Source of the DNA: Symbiodinium natans
Lineage: Eukaryota; Sar; Dinophyceae; Suessiales; Symbiodiniaceae
DNA: 64,000 nucleotides
Direction of reading: 5' to 3'
NCBI GenBank assembly: GCA_905221605.1
Contig: CAJNDS010000404.1
Coordinates: forward strand, 12,501 to 76,500
The translations under genes and the position numbers were made by a program. How positions within the stretch are numbered: position 1 is the first letter of the stretch; every line of letters starts with the position of its first letter. The notes under the pieces are model-generated. The model worked only from the letters and a program-made list of their open reading frames with translations, was not told the origin of the DNA and searched no databases. Below are positions 1 to 12,039 of this stretch, in pieces.

Positions 1-741
1 CCACCAGGATTTGAGGTGTGGATGTGGTACTGCAGGGCTTATGGGTCCATCATCTCCCGGGTCCACTTGTACTTCTTCATATTCTTCGTCCATTGGTGGG
101 TGGGTTGCTTCTTCATTGGCTCTTGGGTGTTCTTGTCGTCTTGCAGTTTGTCCTCCCTTCTCCCATGGCTTTCGGCTGGGGTGTGGTGGCGATGTCGGTC
201 TTTGTTCCCCTTTTGCCGCCTTGTACGTCTCCCTTTCTCTCATGCTTGGATTGGTCCGTCCAGCGACGTCGTTGCCCCCCAAGCCCTCGTGCCCTTTTCT
301 TTCTTCGTTCAGGTTCTCCCGGTCGTCGTGCCTCACCTTCTCCTTGTGTGCGTCTTCATCGATGTCACGGGTGGGCGAGCTGGCCGATGGTTTTTCACAT
401 GGCCTTGCCCCCCTGTCTTTGGTTTTGGTGGCTTCTGCTTCTGATTCGCTTGTGACCCCCCAGTCCGGCTTGTCCAGGTCAAGCGTCTCCCCGTCTTCCA
501 TTTGTTCTTCGCGGTGAGGTGATAGGGGTCTCATGACGTTGAGGGTGGCTTGAAACCATTGGGAGATCTCATCCGCGGTGGTTGTAGGGGAGTTGATGCG
601 CTCGGCAATTTCCTGCACCTGTTGGGGGGTGAGCTGGGCGGCCACCCAGATGATGGCCTTCCCCATGTAGTCCAGCGCCAGGTCGATGGGGTCGATCCCC
701 TCGTCATGCTCCCCCATGGCGGTGGTGCGCGGCGAATCCAT
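1..741 (-). CDS. Hypothetical charged protein, 3' end beyond window
   Basis: Reading leftward from an ATG at 741-739, the frame stays open for 247 codons to base 1 with no stop, so the C-terminus lies outside the window. Residues 1-70 look like a compact helical domain (start MDSPRTTAMGEHDEG, then LALDYMGKAIIWVAAQLTPQ). The remainder is hydrophilic and rich in Glu, Lys, Arg and Pro. I recognise no catalytic motif. The layout of a small N-terminal domain and a long charged tail is compatible with a retroelement ORF1/gag-like protein, but no zinc knuckle or reverse transcriptase is visible, so that is only a guess. No intron is needed in this stretch. Opposite-strand ORFs here are shadows. Confidence 0.55.
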   Translation of the reverse strand, partial: MDSPRTTAMGEHDEGIDPIDLALDYMGKAIIWVAAQLTPQQVQEIAERINSPTTTADEISQWFQATLNVMRPLSPHREEQMEDGETLDLDKPDWGVTSESEAEATKTKDRGARPCEKPSASSPTRDIDEDAHKEKVRHDDRENLNEERKGHEGLGGNDVAGRTNPSMRERETYKAAKGEQRPTSPPHPSRKPWEKGGQTARRQEHPRANEEATHPPMDEEYEEVQVDPGDDGPISPAVPHPHLKSWW

Positions 742-1391
742 GGCGGTTCAGTGTTGGGTGTTGTGAAGGACTGGTAAGGGTGAGGCATGCAGTGGTACAA
801 GGGCAGTGGCAAAGTGGAAGGTCCTGGCAAAGACTGAAAGGCCTGGGCAACATGAATGTCGGGAAAGTAGATTTAGTGCTGTATGCGATGCGCCTCCCTC
901 AGCTCCTTTCGCTCGGCTTTTAAGGTGAAAATCCCTCGAAGCAAAGGCACCTTTCCTGGAATGTCCCCCTGAACGAAAACCTTACAAAGCGGGTAGGGTG
1001 GCCGGCGAGAGGTTAAGAGGTTTGAGCCTGCGGCGCGGCTGACTCAAGCCGGGGCTTGGGGGCGGGTTCCTCCCCCCGACTAAGCGACGGGGCGGACGAG
1101 GACGAGGCAAAACCCGCTGAATCGGACATGGGGGCAAAGAAGGCCAAGAAGACAGACGCTAGCGGCGACCGACGACATCCCCGACTACACGATTCACCAC
1201 CAGAACATGGCAGAGACTCCAGACGTAGACGCACACATGAGGGAGCAAGTAGTGATTGACTAAGGTGCTGAGGCCCGGGGGACTGAACACACATCCTGCA
1301 GTAACCGTACTTACATGCTAACACCCCTTGTTTGAACCAAGCCTTTTCTCTCTGCGGGGGCCAAGCCAGCACACACAAAGGGGGGAGAACA
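742..1391. other. Intergenic stretch, no supported gene
   Basis: This lies upstream of the minus-strand ORF and before the first microsatellite, so it would hold that gene's promoter. I see no TATA-like box or spliced-leader relic that I can defend. A short plus ORF (1056-1259, Lys/Arg-rich) is not convincing. Confidence 0.4.
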
Positions 1392-1519
1392 GCTCTCTGT
1401 CTCTCTCTGTCTCTCTCTGTCTCTCTCTGTCTCTCTCTGTCTCTCTCTGTCTCTCTCTGTCTCTCTCTGTCTCTCTCTGTCTCTCTCTGTCTCTCTCTGT
1501 CTCTTTCTTTCTTTCTTTC
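1392..1519 (+). repeat. (TCTCTCTG)n microsatellite
   Basis: About 14 perfect copies of an 8-bp unit, ending in a short TTTC run. Because 8 is not a multiple of 3, all frames are open through it and produce artefactual SVSLCLSL or RDTETQRH-like ORFs. Confidence 0.97.
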
Positions 1520-1612
1520 GTTGGGGCATGGGGGTGACCCCCCGCGCAGGTGCGCGCCCCCGTCCGTTTGCGTCTCAGTGCTCGCTAAAACTCGCGCGCA
1601 GCCGTATTGGCC

Positions 1613-1827
1613 GCCTCTCTGTCTCTCTCTGTCTCTCTCTGTCTCTGTCTGTCTCTGTCTGTCTCTCTCTGTCTCTCTCTGTCTCTCTCTGTCTCTCTCT
1701 GTCTCTCTCTGTCTCTCTCTGTCTCTCTCTGTCTCTCTCTGTCTCTCTCTGTCTCTCTCTGTCTCTCTCTGTCTCTCTCTGTCTCTCGCTTCTTCTCTGT
1801 CTCTCTCTGTCTCTCTCTCTTCTCTCT
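1613..1827 (+). repeat. (TCTCTCTG)n microsatellite, second block
   Basis: This is the same 8-bp unit as the block at 1392-1519, separated from it by about 95 bp of unique sequence. It includes a few TCTGTCTG variants near the start and a decayed right end (CGCTTCTTCTCTG). Confidence 0.97.
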
Positions 1828-2575
1828 GTGTCTCTGTGTCTCTGTGTCCCTGTGTCTCTGTGTCCCTGTGTCCCTGTGTCCCTGTGTCCCTGTGTCCCTG
1901 TGTCCCTGCGTCCCTGTGTCCCTGCGTCCCTGGGTCTCTGTGTCTCTGTGTCTCTGTGTCTCTGTGTCTCTGTGTCTCTGTGTCTCTGTGTCTCTGTGTC
2001 TCTGTGTCTCTGTGTCTCTGTGTCTCTGTGTCTCTGTGTCTCTGTGTCTCTGTGTCTCTGTGTCTCTGTGTCTCTGTTTCTCTGTGTCTCTGTGTCTCTG
2101 TGTCTCTGTGTCTCTGTGTCTCTGTGTCTCTGTGTCTCTGTGTCTCTGTGTCTCTGTGTCTCTGTGTCTCTGTGTCTCTGTGTCTCTGTGTCTCGGTGTC
2201 TCTGTGTCTCTGTGTCTCTGTGTCTCTGTGTCTCTGTGTCTCTGTGTCTCTGTGTCTCTGTGTCTCTGTGTCTCTGTGTCTCTGTGGCTCTGTGTCTCTG
2301 TGTCTCTGTGTCTCTGTGTCTCTGTGTCTCTGTGTCTCTGTGTCTCTGTGTCTCTGTGTCTCTGTGTCTCTGTGTCTCTGTGTCTCTGTGTCTCTGTGTC
2401 TCTGTGTCTCTGTGTCTCTGTGTCTCTGTGTCTCTGTGTCTCTGTGTCTCTGTGTCTCTGTGTCTCTGTGTCTCTGTGTCTCTGTGTCTCTGTGTCTCTG
2501 TGTCTCTGTGTCTCTGTGTCTCTGTGTCTCTGTGTCTCTGTGTCTCTGTGTCTCTGTGTGTGTGTGTGTGTGTGT
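1828..2575 (+). repeat. (TCTCTGTG)n microsatellite with TCCCTGTG variants
   Basis: About 90 units of an 8-bp repeat that differs from the upstream block by a single C-to-G change. The first 13 or so units carry TCCCTGTG/TCCCTGCG variants, then the array is nearly homogeneous, and it ends in pure GT (2556-2575) that abuts the 934-bp satellite. Confidence 0.97.
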
Positions 2576-3509
2576 CCAACCCTGTAGCCAAGGGTTTCAA
2601 CCGTCGACCTCATTTCTTTTGTGCAGGGGGGCAGAGGGGGTGTGGGGGGGCTCTGCCCAACGAAGCTCCTCCTCACACCCCAGGAAAACGTACCTGCTTG
2701 TCTGCGCCTGGGCCCCGTTGTGGGCAGCTGGCGGGACATTCATTTCATTTCCCTGTCAACACCAGTTTGAAACATCAGCGGTATTCAGGAGCATGATGTA
2801 CTTCAGTGACAGCAGGCTTAGCCTGTCTAAGCTGATGTGGCTCGCAGATCGGAGGTACCAGTATTGGCTGTCAGGAAGGTTGCTTGAGTGTGTTCCAGGC
2901 AGTGTAGGGCTAGTCCCTACGTCTTTCAGAGTGCTGCCTGCGGCGGGGTGGCCCGTGCAGTATCCTGCAGATTTCGTCATGACGAAGCAGGGACCCATCC
3001 TGCAGACTTGGATGATGTGCAGGGCCGTTGATGCTGTTTGCTGTTTGCTGTTTGTTGTACGGTGGTATTCTGGCACAAATCAGAGGTCTTTATGACTTAC
3101 CCTCCTGCAGCCATCAGGTGTTGACGTTTTTTTCGAGTAGTGTAGATCCCGTCCTTTGTTCTCCAAGCATGTCTTGGTCTGGACAAAACTGGAACTCCCA
3201 ACAGCAGCAGCCGCGTGAGTGGCAGAAAAAAGAAGTTCTTGCTACGACAGCTGGCAACAGGACGATCAGAACAGTGAGCGGGATTCGTTTTTTCCGAAAG
3301 GTGCAGACGTCGAGCCTGTGCGTTTAAAACGCCGTCGTCGGAAGCGGTAGTTTTGGCTTGTCCTGTTGTGCATTTCCCGCGGGTCCGCCTAAGGCGCCGG
3401 CAGAGTGGGCCGCATGGGTCCATGGCACAGATGTAAAAGGTGCCCAAGGCATCCTAGCGGTGCAATAAAGCCTTTAGGCAACTTGGCCTTCTTGGCTTCG
3501 TGTGTGTGT
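2576..3509. repeat. 934-bp tandem repeat, copy 1
   Basis: The unit starts with CCAACCCTGTAGCCAAGGG and ends in TTCGTGTGTGTGT. It recurs 934 bp downstream almost without change (for example A/G at the site near 3072 versus 4006). It contains an AATAAAG about 45 bp before its end and a short ORF starting MSWSGQNWNSQQQQP near 3170. Conserved ORFs on both strands simply reflect recent duplication. It could be a satellite, a tandem LTR pair or a tandemly repeated short gene, and I cannot tell which. Confidence 0.93.
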
Positions 3510-4443
3510 CCAACCCTGTAGCCAAGGGTTTCAACCGTCGACCTCATTTCTTTTGTGCAGGGGGGCAGAGGGGGTGTGGGGGGGCTCTGCCCAACGAAGC
3601 TCCTCCCCACACCCCAGGAAAACGTACCTGCTTGTCTGCGCCTGGGCCCCGTTGTGGGCAGCTGGCGGGACATTCATTTCATTTCCCTGTCAACACCAGT
3701 TTGAAACATCAGAGGTATTCAGGAGCATGATGTACTTCAGTGACAGCAGGCTTAGCCTGTCTAAGCTGATGTGGCTCGCAGATCGGAGGTACCAGTATTG
3801 GCTGTCAGGAAGGTTGCTTGAGTGTGTTCCAGGCAGTGTAGGGCTAGTCCCTACGTCTTTCAGAGTGCTGCCTGCGGCGGGGTGGCCCGTGCAGTATCCT
3901 GCAGATTTCGTCATGACGAAGCAGGGACCCATCCTGCAGACTTGGATGATGTGCAGGGCCGTTGATGCTGTTTGCTGTTTGCTGTTTGTTGTACGGTGGT
4001 GTTCTGGCGCAAATCAGAGGTCTTTATGACTTACCCTCCTGCAGCCATCAGGTGTTGACGTTTTTTTCGAGTAGTGTAGATCCCGTCCTTTGTTCTCCAA
4101 GCATGTCTTGGTCTGGACAAAACTGGAACTCCCAACAGCAGCAGCCGCGTGAGTGGCAGAAAAAAGAAGTTCTTGCTACGACAGCTGGCAACAGGACGAT
4201 CAGAACAGTGAGCGGGATTCGTTTTTTCCGAAAGGTGCAGACGTCGAGCCTGTGCGTTTAAAACGCCGTCGTCGGAAGCGGTAGTTTTGGCTTGTCCTGT
4301 TGTGCATTTCCCGCGGGTCCGCCTAAGGCGCCGGCAGAGTGGGCCGCATGGGTCCATGGCACAGATGTAAAAGGTGCCCAAGGCATCCTAGCGGTGCAAT
4401 AAAGCCTTTAGGCAACTTGGCCTTCTTGGCTTCGTGTGTGTGT
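3510..4443. repeat. 934-bp tandem repeat, copy 2
   Basis: This is a head-to-tail copy of 2576-3509 with only a handful of substitutions. The junction between copies is the GTGTGTGT tail of the unit. Confidence 0.95.
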
Positions 4444-5320
<877 letters not shown>

Positions 5321-7258
5321 TGGCAGGGGCACCTTGTTTTTTGTGATTGATCTTCGAGTTGGGCTTGTGCAGGCCATGAAGCTTCTTGTGCAATCCAACA
5401 CCAAGAGTGCGCACTGGCGAAACTGTTGGATGGATGCAGATGCCCAAGATGCACAGCGATGTGTTTCCGAAGACCCTTTCTCCATCAGCTGCAGTGCGAG
5501 CTTCGATTGAGGATGATGACTTAGATGAGTTGTACGAAGATGTGGTGGACTCGTCAAAGCCCCAAGCAATGTCTCTGCCTCGTCAGACCTGAGATGATCG
5601 TTATCTTTATTCCCAGGCTGCAGGAAGCGCTCAGGGACTCTAGGCTTAACCCAGAGCTCCGGCACCGCCGGTGACCGAGCGAAGGCTTCCGGAGTGCGGG
5701 GCACCTTTGCTCGTTATTTTTGTTAGCCGAGCCAAGGTCTTGAAGTGTGTCGCCGCGTCATGCGGGAATGCCACATACTCATCCGCCCCTTTCATGAACT
5801 CCCCTCGGGCACCCGCGGGTCATGCAGGTGAGGACAGCTACTGCAAAGACTTGTGGGCCCGAGCCTTATCCCGACATTGTGCGTTCACAGGCTAGAATCG
5901 GCTCGAATCGGCTAGAGTCGGTTAGCAGTCTAGAAGTGCAAGACGCTGAAGGCACAAGAAGACCGTGGCGAGCGGCGCCGCAGAAGAGAGGAGCCGGCGG
6001 AGCCAAGCCCGAACACTTCTTCACCCGAGTATCCATGGCGCAGCGCAACGTCTTTCTGATTGAGTCCACCTACCTGATTTTTTGATGAACTTGTTTCGTA
6101 ACCGGAGGATGGATCCAGCGATGAAGGTGGTTCTCCGTGTTCAGAAGGCCAAGGGGTCTAAACTTAGGTTGCATCCAAAGCCGACACACACACATGTGTC
6201 ATCACAGGTCAACGAGTGTCATGTTTTGCTTTCACAGCTTTGACGACTTGTGACTACCACGCAGGCCCTTGCAAGAAGGTGCGATCCGAGAAGCTGGGGC
6301 CCATGACTATTTGCTCTTACTAATGTTGTACCCTGTCTAGTGTGTGGCCCCCCCCCTCCCCTCCGCCTCCCTCAGAACAGTCGAAGCTGGTTACTGTTTT
6401 GTTTATACGGTCCACGGGCTTTTTGTGATTTTTATTAGGGAGGAGTTTAGATAAGTTTAGAAGCGACCGCGATGCCCGGCAATTGATTTAAACGCTCTTC
6501 TAACGACGCCCAGACGATTTGACTTTATTGCGGACCCCACCCTGCACCCCCAAACAGTCAGGGTGTCCTGAATAGCCCTGCGAAATTGACTTTATTCCGG
6601 AGGCCCTTAACATTACTTCGCTCGAATACACTCTGTTTCCTGAGAAGGTGTTGAGATTGTCGGAGAAAGCATGCTCAGAAACATCCGAAAGCATGTCGAG
6701 CCAATTGTGGCTTTGCCATGCTATGCGCCTTGAAGGCAAGCGCTTTTGTGAATTCTGCAGCTGTTGCTTAGGTCTCCTTGTGAGTCCGCATCAGTGCATG
6801 GAGGGGTCAATAGAAAGCCTGAGGTCAACAGCTTAGGTGTCCTTCAGGTGTCCTGATTTCCTGCAAGGGACCGATGATTCGTTGCAGGAATCCGACGGAA
6901 GAAGCACGAAGCCAGATTTTGTGCGAGAATTGTTGATAGTTCAGTAGCCATGCATGAAATCGTCGACAGCTAAGTGTTTCTTCCGCGTAGGGTACAAAGA
7001 CTATTTACTTAACTGTGCATCTTGCTCTGAAAAAAAGAACCCTGCATGCCAAATCTTGAACGGTGCTGGTAGGACCCCTGTGAGTTGGGCTTCAGGACGT
7101 CTTGGCATGTCGGCTCCAGGCCATTGCCGAAACTGTAATGCATGTTTGTTCTTCAACTTGTGTACCTTCGCGCTAGTGCGCCAGGCTGAGAGCATTTGAA
7201 ACATATTGAAGCCCGGCTCTCTAAGTCGCAGTCCATTCCGGGGTTTGGCGGTTGTAAC
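5321..7258. other. Intergenic stretch, no supported gene
   Basis: Mixed-composition DNA with only short ORFs (longest about 87 codons). A short open segment at 5386-5592 ends in an acidic stretch (IEDDDLDELYEDVVDSS) and could be an exon, but nothing flanking supports it. The 5' leader and promoter of the ORF at 7259 must lie near the right end. Confidence 0.4.
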
Positions 7259-8509
7259 ATGGCGACGTCTATAACAGACGGCCCAGAGGACCCGGGAGCC
7301 GATGACATGGCCGGCACGGCCGGCACGGCCGGCACGGCCGGCACGGCCGACATGGCCGAGCCGGAGAACGTCGAGAATGTCGAGCATGGGGAGCTCGGAG
7401 ACCTCCGGCCACAAGGTACATTGGAGTTTCCGGACCGGCGCGAGGAGCGGAATCGACGAGGCATGATCAAGTTCAGGCTTGAGAATGGAGTCCCTGATGT
7501 TGGTGGCCTCGGATGGCGATCCCGAGCAGGCCACCTACTGAAAAATCAGACCTTCTACGCATCCCGCCCAGGTGAGAATCAGTGGAACAATCCAACGCAC
7601 GCAGGGCCGAGGACATGGAGGAACTATCACGGGCCGAAGCTGCGCACGGACGCAGACCTCATGGAGCGCATGGACCGAATCGAGGCCCAGCATGCCACGT
7701 GGGAGGCCAAGAAGGCCTTCGTGAACACGGTTCGCGTGCAGACCTTGGACCGCTTCTACGGCAGAAAGGTCGAAAATGAGCAGAAGGAAATGGCATCCAC
7801 ATGGGCTCCGCACCGACGGGCCAGGGGCGAGTATCATAAGTATCACGAGACCATGTCCTCAAACTTGGACAACATGCCAATGAAAGAATTGAAGAAGGTT
7901 CTTACGCCAACGGTGCTGCATGGAGACAGAGAAGCCATCCGTTCCATTTCGAAACGTGTCCAAATTGAAGAAACTTGGAAGGTGGCCTGGAAGCATATGG
8001 AACTGGCACGGAGAGCAGAAACACAAGCTGATTTTGAGCATCGGATGACCTACAATGCCATGCTCATGGAGCTTGCAGGGCAGGCTCCGAGGCCTCACAA
8101 TCCACAGCGTGCAGCGAGCACCTGCTCCCCAGTGGTCAATAATCTGGCGCAGCCTGTGCAGCCCATGGTGTCTGACATCACGAAGCGTACCGACTACCGC
8201 GGGCTTGTGCATGTCGATCACCCGGTCGCCTTGGAAGCTCGTTTTCCTGGTTCGGGCCACAGCCTCGCAGTCACCTTTGCGAACGATGCATCTGAGAGAA
8301 CCAAGCCGGCCTTTCCAGCCCCGGAGCCTCCACAAACACCAGTGCCGCAGAAGATGGCATCCACTGCAGCGAGCATACGCAAAGGATCTGTCCCTGTGAG
8401 CCACAGACGCTTGCACAGTATTGGAAGACGTCAGGACAGGCCACTGAGAAGTATGCAACAATTAGAGTTTAAGCGATTCTTTAGTTACCTTTCCAGTTTC
8501 TGGTCCTAG
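7259..8509 (+). CDS. Hypothetical 416-aa protein, uninterrupted ORF
   Basis: The first in-frame ATG is at 7259 (MATSITDGPEDPGADD) and the stop TAG is at 8507-8509. Residues 17-30 are a low-complexity Gly-Thr-Ala run encoded by a 9-bp minisatellite. Residues about 60-270 look like a real folded or helical protein, rich in Trp, Arg, Glu and Met (for example RTWRNYHGPKLRTDADLMER and RIEAQHATWEAKKAFVNTVR). The C-terminal 130 residues are Pro/Ala-rich and less protein-like, so a splice donor near the end is possible. I do not recognise the family. The charged helical style resembles cytoskeletal or axonemal proteins, but no motif proves it. The lack of introns over 1.2 kb contrasts with neighbouring genes. 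Confidence 0.7.
   Translation: MATSITDGPEDPGADDMAGTAGTAGTAGTADMAEPENVENVEHGELGDLRPQGTLEFPDRREERNRRGMIKFRLENGVPDVGGLGWRSRAGHLLKNQTFYASRPGENQWNNPTHAGPRTWRNYHGPKLRTDADLMERMDRIEAQHATWEAKKAFVNTVRVQTLDRFYGRKVENEQKEMASTWAPHRRARGEYHKYHETMSSNLDNMPMKELKKVLTPTVLHGDREAIRSISKRVQIEETWKVAWKHMELARRAETQADFEHRMTYNAMLMELAGQAPRPHNPQRAASTCSPVVNNLAQPVQPMVSDITKRTDYRGLVHVDHPVALEARFPGSGHSLAVTFANDASERTKPAFPAPEPPQTPVPQKMASTAASIRKGSVPVSHRRLHSIGRRQDRPLRSMQQLEFKRFFSYLSSFWS
7308..7347 (+). repeat. 9-bp minisatellite GCCGGCACG inside the ORF
   Basis: Four to five copies of GGCCGGCAC-type units. The 9-bp period keeps frame and encodes (Gly-Thr-Ala)n in the protein at 7259-8509. Confidence 0.9.
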
Positions 8510-10583
8510 CCGTCCTAGCCGTTGTGCCCAAAGATCAGGACAGTGGTCGGCAATCTGTATGTTCCCTGCTTGAAGGATCCCAATGTGCTGGCAGAGCATT
8601 CGAAACACCAGTTCCTGCCAACTTCTGCACCTCCTGCGCCTTGCTCTCGGGCAGGCGCACCACAAGTATTGGTACGTTTTGAGCACCTAGCTGGTACACG
8701 TATCGTATATTGACATGAGAGCGGAATCTGAGCCAGTGGCTTCAGTTGGTGGCTGTCCTTGTCTGCAAGCCGTTGCATGCTTTGTGTGCGCCGCTCTGTT
8801 CTCCAACTAAGGCCTGACCAGGCAAAGACGTTGCTACATGAACCCAACGCTGTAGCCTTAGCTTGGCAGCACACTTCTACTGCCAATCCAAGTGGCTTGG
8901 GGTCAAGAGCTGTCGACACTTCCACCGCTTCCCGGAGTTCTCAAGAGCTCCTTCGTTTGTTTGGCGCTGCGCACACAAGTGGCCGGGCTGCTTCTGGCAT
9001 CAAAACCTCTGAAGTGCAGTCCAAACACGAAAACAGCGTCTCATGGGTCTCATGTGGCTTCACCCAGAGGCTTCTGTTGTTTCAAAGAGGTCCGGCTATG
9101 ATCTTCTCTCCACCACTGAGACTAGCCTTTCCAGAGACCTCGCAGACGGAGGGTACGGGAATGGGTATGGGGCGCTGCGGTCGGCGCGGTCAGCGCGGTC
9201 GGCGCGGTCGGCGCGGTCGGCGCGGTCGGTGCGGGCGGTGCGGGCGGTGCGGGCGGTGCGGGCGGTGCGGGCGGTGCGGTCGGTGCGGGCGGTGCGGGCG
9301 GTGCGGGCGGTGCGGTCGGTGCGGGCGGTGCGGGGTCGAGATATCCGATGTTGCAATATGTTACACATGTTGCCGACCACTTCTGGTCACTTAAGGGGTG
9401 TTTCTGAGGCTGTTGACTGCCTGCAGATGAGCCTGGAGTTTCCTCCCCGCTCTGATCACAGCCAGAGTGGAAGCCTACATTCCAAGGAGGGGACGCCAGT
9501 TGAAAGCTTTCGAAAGCTTTCGAAAGCCTAAAACGAAGTGCCATCAAGTGCCATCAAGTACAGGACTCCATATCCAAGCTTGACGTGGCGCCACCTTCCT
9601 GCCCTATGGCATACCCCGTGACAGTTGCAAATGCCACTGCCTCAGCAACCTTCAGAAACTAGTGCGTGGTGTTCTTTGCTGCATTGCTAGTTTCCTCGCT
9701 GCCGTTGCTGCCACCGGCAGTTTTAACAGAAGACGAGGTCGAAGACGACATGCAAGATCCGGACTGGCGTCCGAAGAGATCGCATGGCGCGCTCGCTTCT
9801 GCCATGCACTTAAGTCGCGCAGCCTTCACTGTTCCTTGACTACTGCTCGAACTGTTGAGACTGAGACACCTTGCAGGTCACCCCAAGGGAGCAAGCGTTG
9901 CAAAGTTCTCGGATGGAGCGCTGGCCCCCAGCACGAGCCCCAGGAGTTCTTTCAGATCATGGTGTTGCAGGTGCATTCGTCCAAGGCATGAATCCATGTT
10001 TTCGACTTTTTGTTTTCTGAACTTGCCCATAAATGCCATGCGCACACTCCATGCTACAACCCTGCATTCCCAACGCTCTTCCCCGTAGCCAATGCCCCCC
10101 CCGACACTGTGAAATCACTGGTCAACTCAGCAAGCAGCTGTGCTTCGATGTCTCAATCCTTGGAGATTTGTACCTTGCTTGGTCTTCCCGCGGCTCGCCG
10201 CTTTCTACCGATTTTTACATCTCTCTTTCCCCAGGTTAGATTGCGACCCAAGTAGCCTTCCGGCTCCATTTCGTGCAGGGCTTGCTCTCCTGTGAGAAGC
10301 TCCACGTTCTTTTGAAGGAGGGTCTTCTCCCTCTCCTCTCTCTCTCTCTCTTTATCATGACTGGTCTCGGCAGCTACCTTGCTCACTTGAGTCCCAGCTC
10401 CTGGTTGTAGTTGCCGAATGGAGACTCTGAGTCTTCACACGTCTTCACCGAAGGCCAGGATGAGCATGAGGGAGTGAGTCATCTGAGGTTGGAAGTCAGA
10501 CAGTTATGGTGACCATCATCGGGGCAGAAGGATCTACATGTGATCTGCTTAAGATGGCTGCTTCACAGAATTGCTCCTGGCAG
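8510..10583. other. Mostly non-coding; one 9-bp minisatellite
   Basis: No supported gene apart from the repeat listed separately. A short acidic open stretch at about 9710-9780 (TEDEVEDDMQDPDWRPKR) reads like an exon, but neither a domain nor clear neighbours support it. A CT-rich tract lies at 10324-10351. Confidence 0.4.
9169..9333 (+). repeat. 9-bp GC-rich minisatellite
   Basis: About 18 units of 9 bp. The left half is GCGGTCGGC and the right half is GCGGGCGGT, with a few GCGGTCGGT mixes, so there are two homogenised domains. The ORFs it generates (RSARSA, CGRCGR, APPAPP) are artefacts of the period. Confidence 0.95.
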
Positions 10584-11870
10584 GACTGCCAAGGGCTGAT
10601 CGTGGTGGCCATTCCGATCCCTACGTGCTTGTCCAGGCCAGATGCGTGACATTGGCCGATACTTCGAAGATGTGGCGATTCTTACGTTGCATCATCTTGC
10701 AGTGTGGCTATGGACATGCCAGGTTCCCGGCAGAAGTCGATCGAAGGCAAAGACGACAGCCATGCCCTGAGCTTTGTCGTGGAATTAACTTTCAATAAGG
10801 AAGCCAAGGCTGTCACGAAGCGGTGGCTCGCTGTGTCTTTCTCGTGCCCGAAACAACATAGATGCCACGTGACACTTTGAACATGAGTCATATGGGAGCC
10901 AGTCAAGCGAAGATGGCATGCATGTCATCATTCTCCTACATAGGCTTTTGTCAAGCAAACACGTCAGGCTGCCTTTGTCGCCAATTTGATGTCAACACCT
11001 ACGCACGACCATGGCGAGTCTATCAGGTCGTCATGCTTGCAATAAAGGCAGGTTCTGCACCTCCCGCGTCGCGTGGTGCTTTATTTCCCCGACGCCATCC
11101 ACACCGGCAGGGCTGTCACAGCTTGCTTCACTTTTTCACCCACCCGCCAGCTTTCGGTACACATAAGCAGGGGCTTGTGCAGCAGTCTTGCCTGCCTACA
11201 TGCATACATATTTTATTCCGATGCCTTTGTAGGGTCTCGGGTTTTGAAAACTTCCAGACATGCTTGCTATGCCTGGAAACGCTTAGGGCAGCAGAGTACA
11301 GTAGCCTTCTCAAGTCTGGAAGTTGCGGAGGCTAGGGCATCGGCATGCGCTCGTAATCTTTCGGTATCAAAATTCGCTACTGCAATAGTGCATGATCGAC
11401 AGCGGTGCATGATTGACATGTGGCTTTGTCCGAAGTGGGCTAGTTTCCAGAGAACGGCCAAGCTGATTGCTTGTATAGTATATTTCTCAGAAGCTGGCTA
11501 GCTTTGCCATTTCCAGTTGACTATTGTGAGGCACTGGCGAACACAGAGGATCCTGTGTGGAACCAGACCCTGGCTGTGCGCTAACCTCGGCGTCTAGCCT
11601 GAGCAAGTAGGTAACAACACTGTGATCGCATCTTCAGGCCCGGTTGGAGGCGGGGAGAGCCACTTGCTGTGCAGGCGCCAGGGATGTCGACACGTGTCAA
11701 CAATATGAGAGGGCAAATATCAGCACTCTCTTGGACCCTATGGCCCATGCCTTCGACAGGTTTTTGATGCAGATCTCGTGGGTTCAGACGACTTGCTCGC
11801 CAGCATGGAGGTGGCCGCACGGGCATTTCACGGACGCCAAAGGGCGCAAACAGACTTGCGTTAGCGTGAC
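10584..11870 (+). CDS. C2-domain protein, three recognisable exons (partial)
   Basis: Three short exon-like pieces line up in order as one C2 (Ca2+/phospholipid-binding) domain. 10584-10636 encodes LPRADRGGHSDPYVLVQ, the calcium-binding loop 1 with SDPYV. About 11530-11575 encodes ANTEDPVWNQTLAV, matching the family's T-x-x-P-x-W-N strand. About 11760-11835 encodes VFDADLVGSDDLLASMEV, matching the D-x-D-x-x-G-x-D-D loop 3. The first exon ends CAG with a GC donor at 10637, and the third follows GACAG. Aspartates expected to bind Ca2+ are present in loops 1 and 3. N- and C-terminal parts of the gene are not identified. C2 proteins usually act at membranes; the cargo here is unknown. Confidence 0.65.
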
Positions 11871-12039
11871 TTTGACATGATCGGTGTGCCGTCCAACTGA
11901 TGTTCTGGGAATGTGTTCTGAGCCACGAGTCTTCACCATCTTCACCCTCGGTTGAAACTTGGTTGTTCTTGAGTCGGCCATTCTCCTCGCCCTCCTCACC
12001 CGGTCTCCTTGCCTTGGCGCTGCATTGCGTCGATCCGAG

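Noticed and set aside
1332-3095. Long plus ORFs (up to 587 codons) rich in Ser, Leu, Val and Cys, and minus (RDTETQRH)n ORFs
   Set aside because: They exist only because an 8-bp repeat without stops is open in all frames; there is no independent protein-like sequence.
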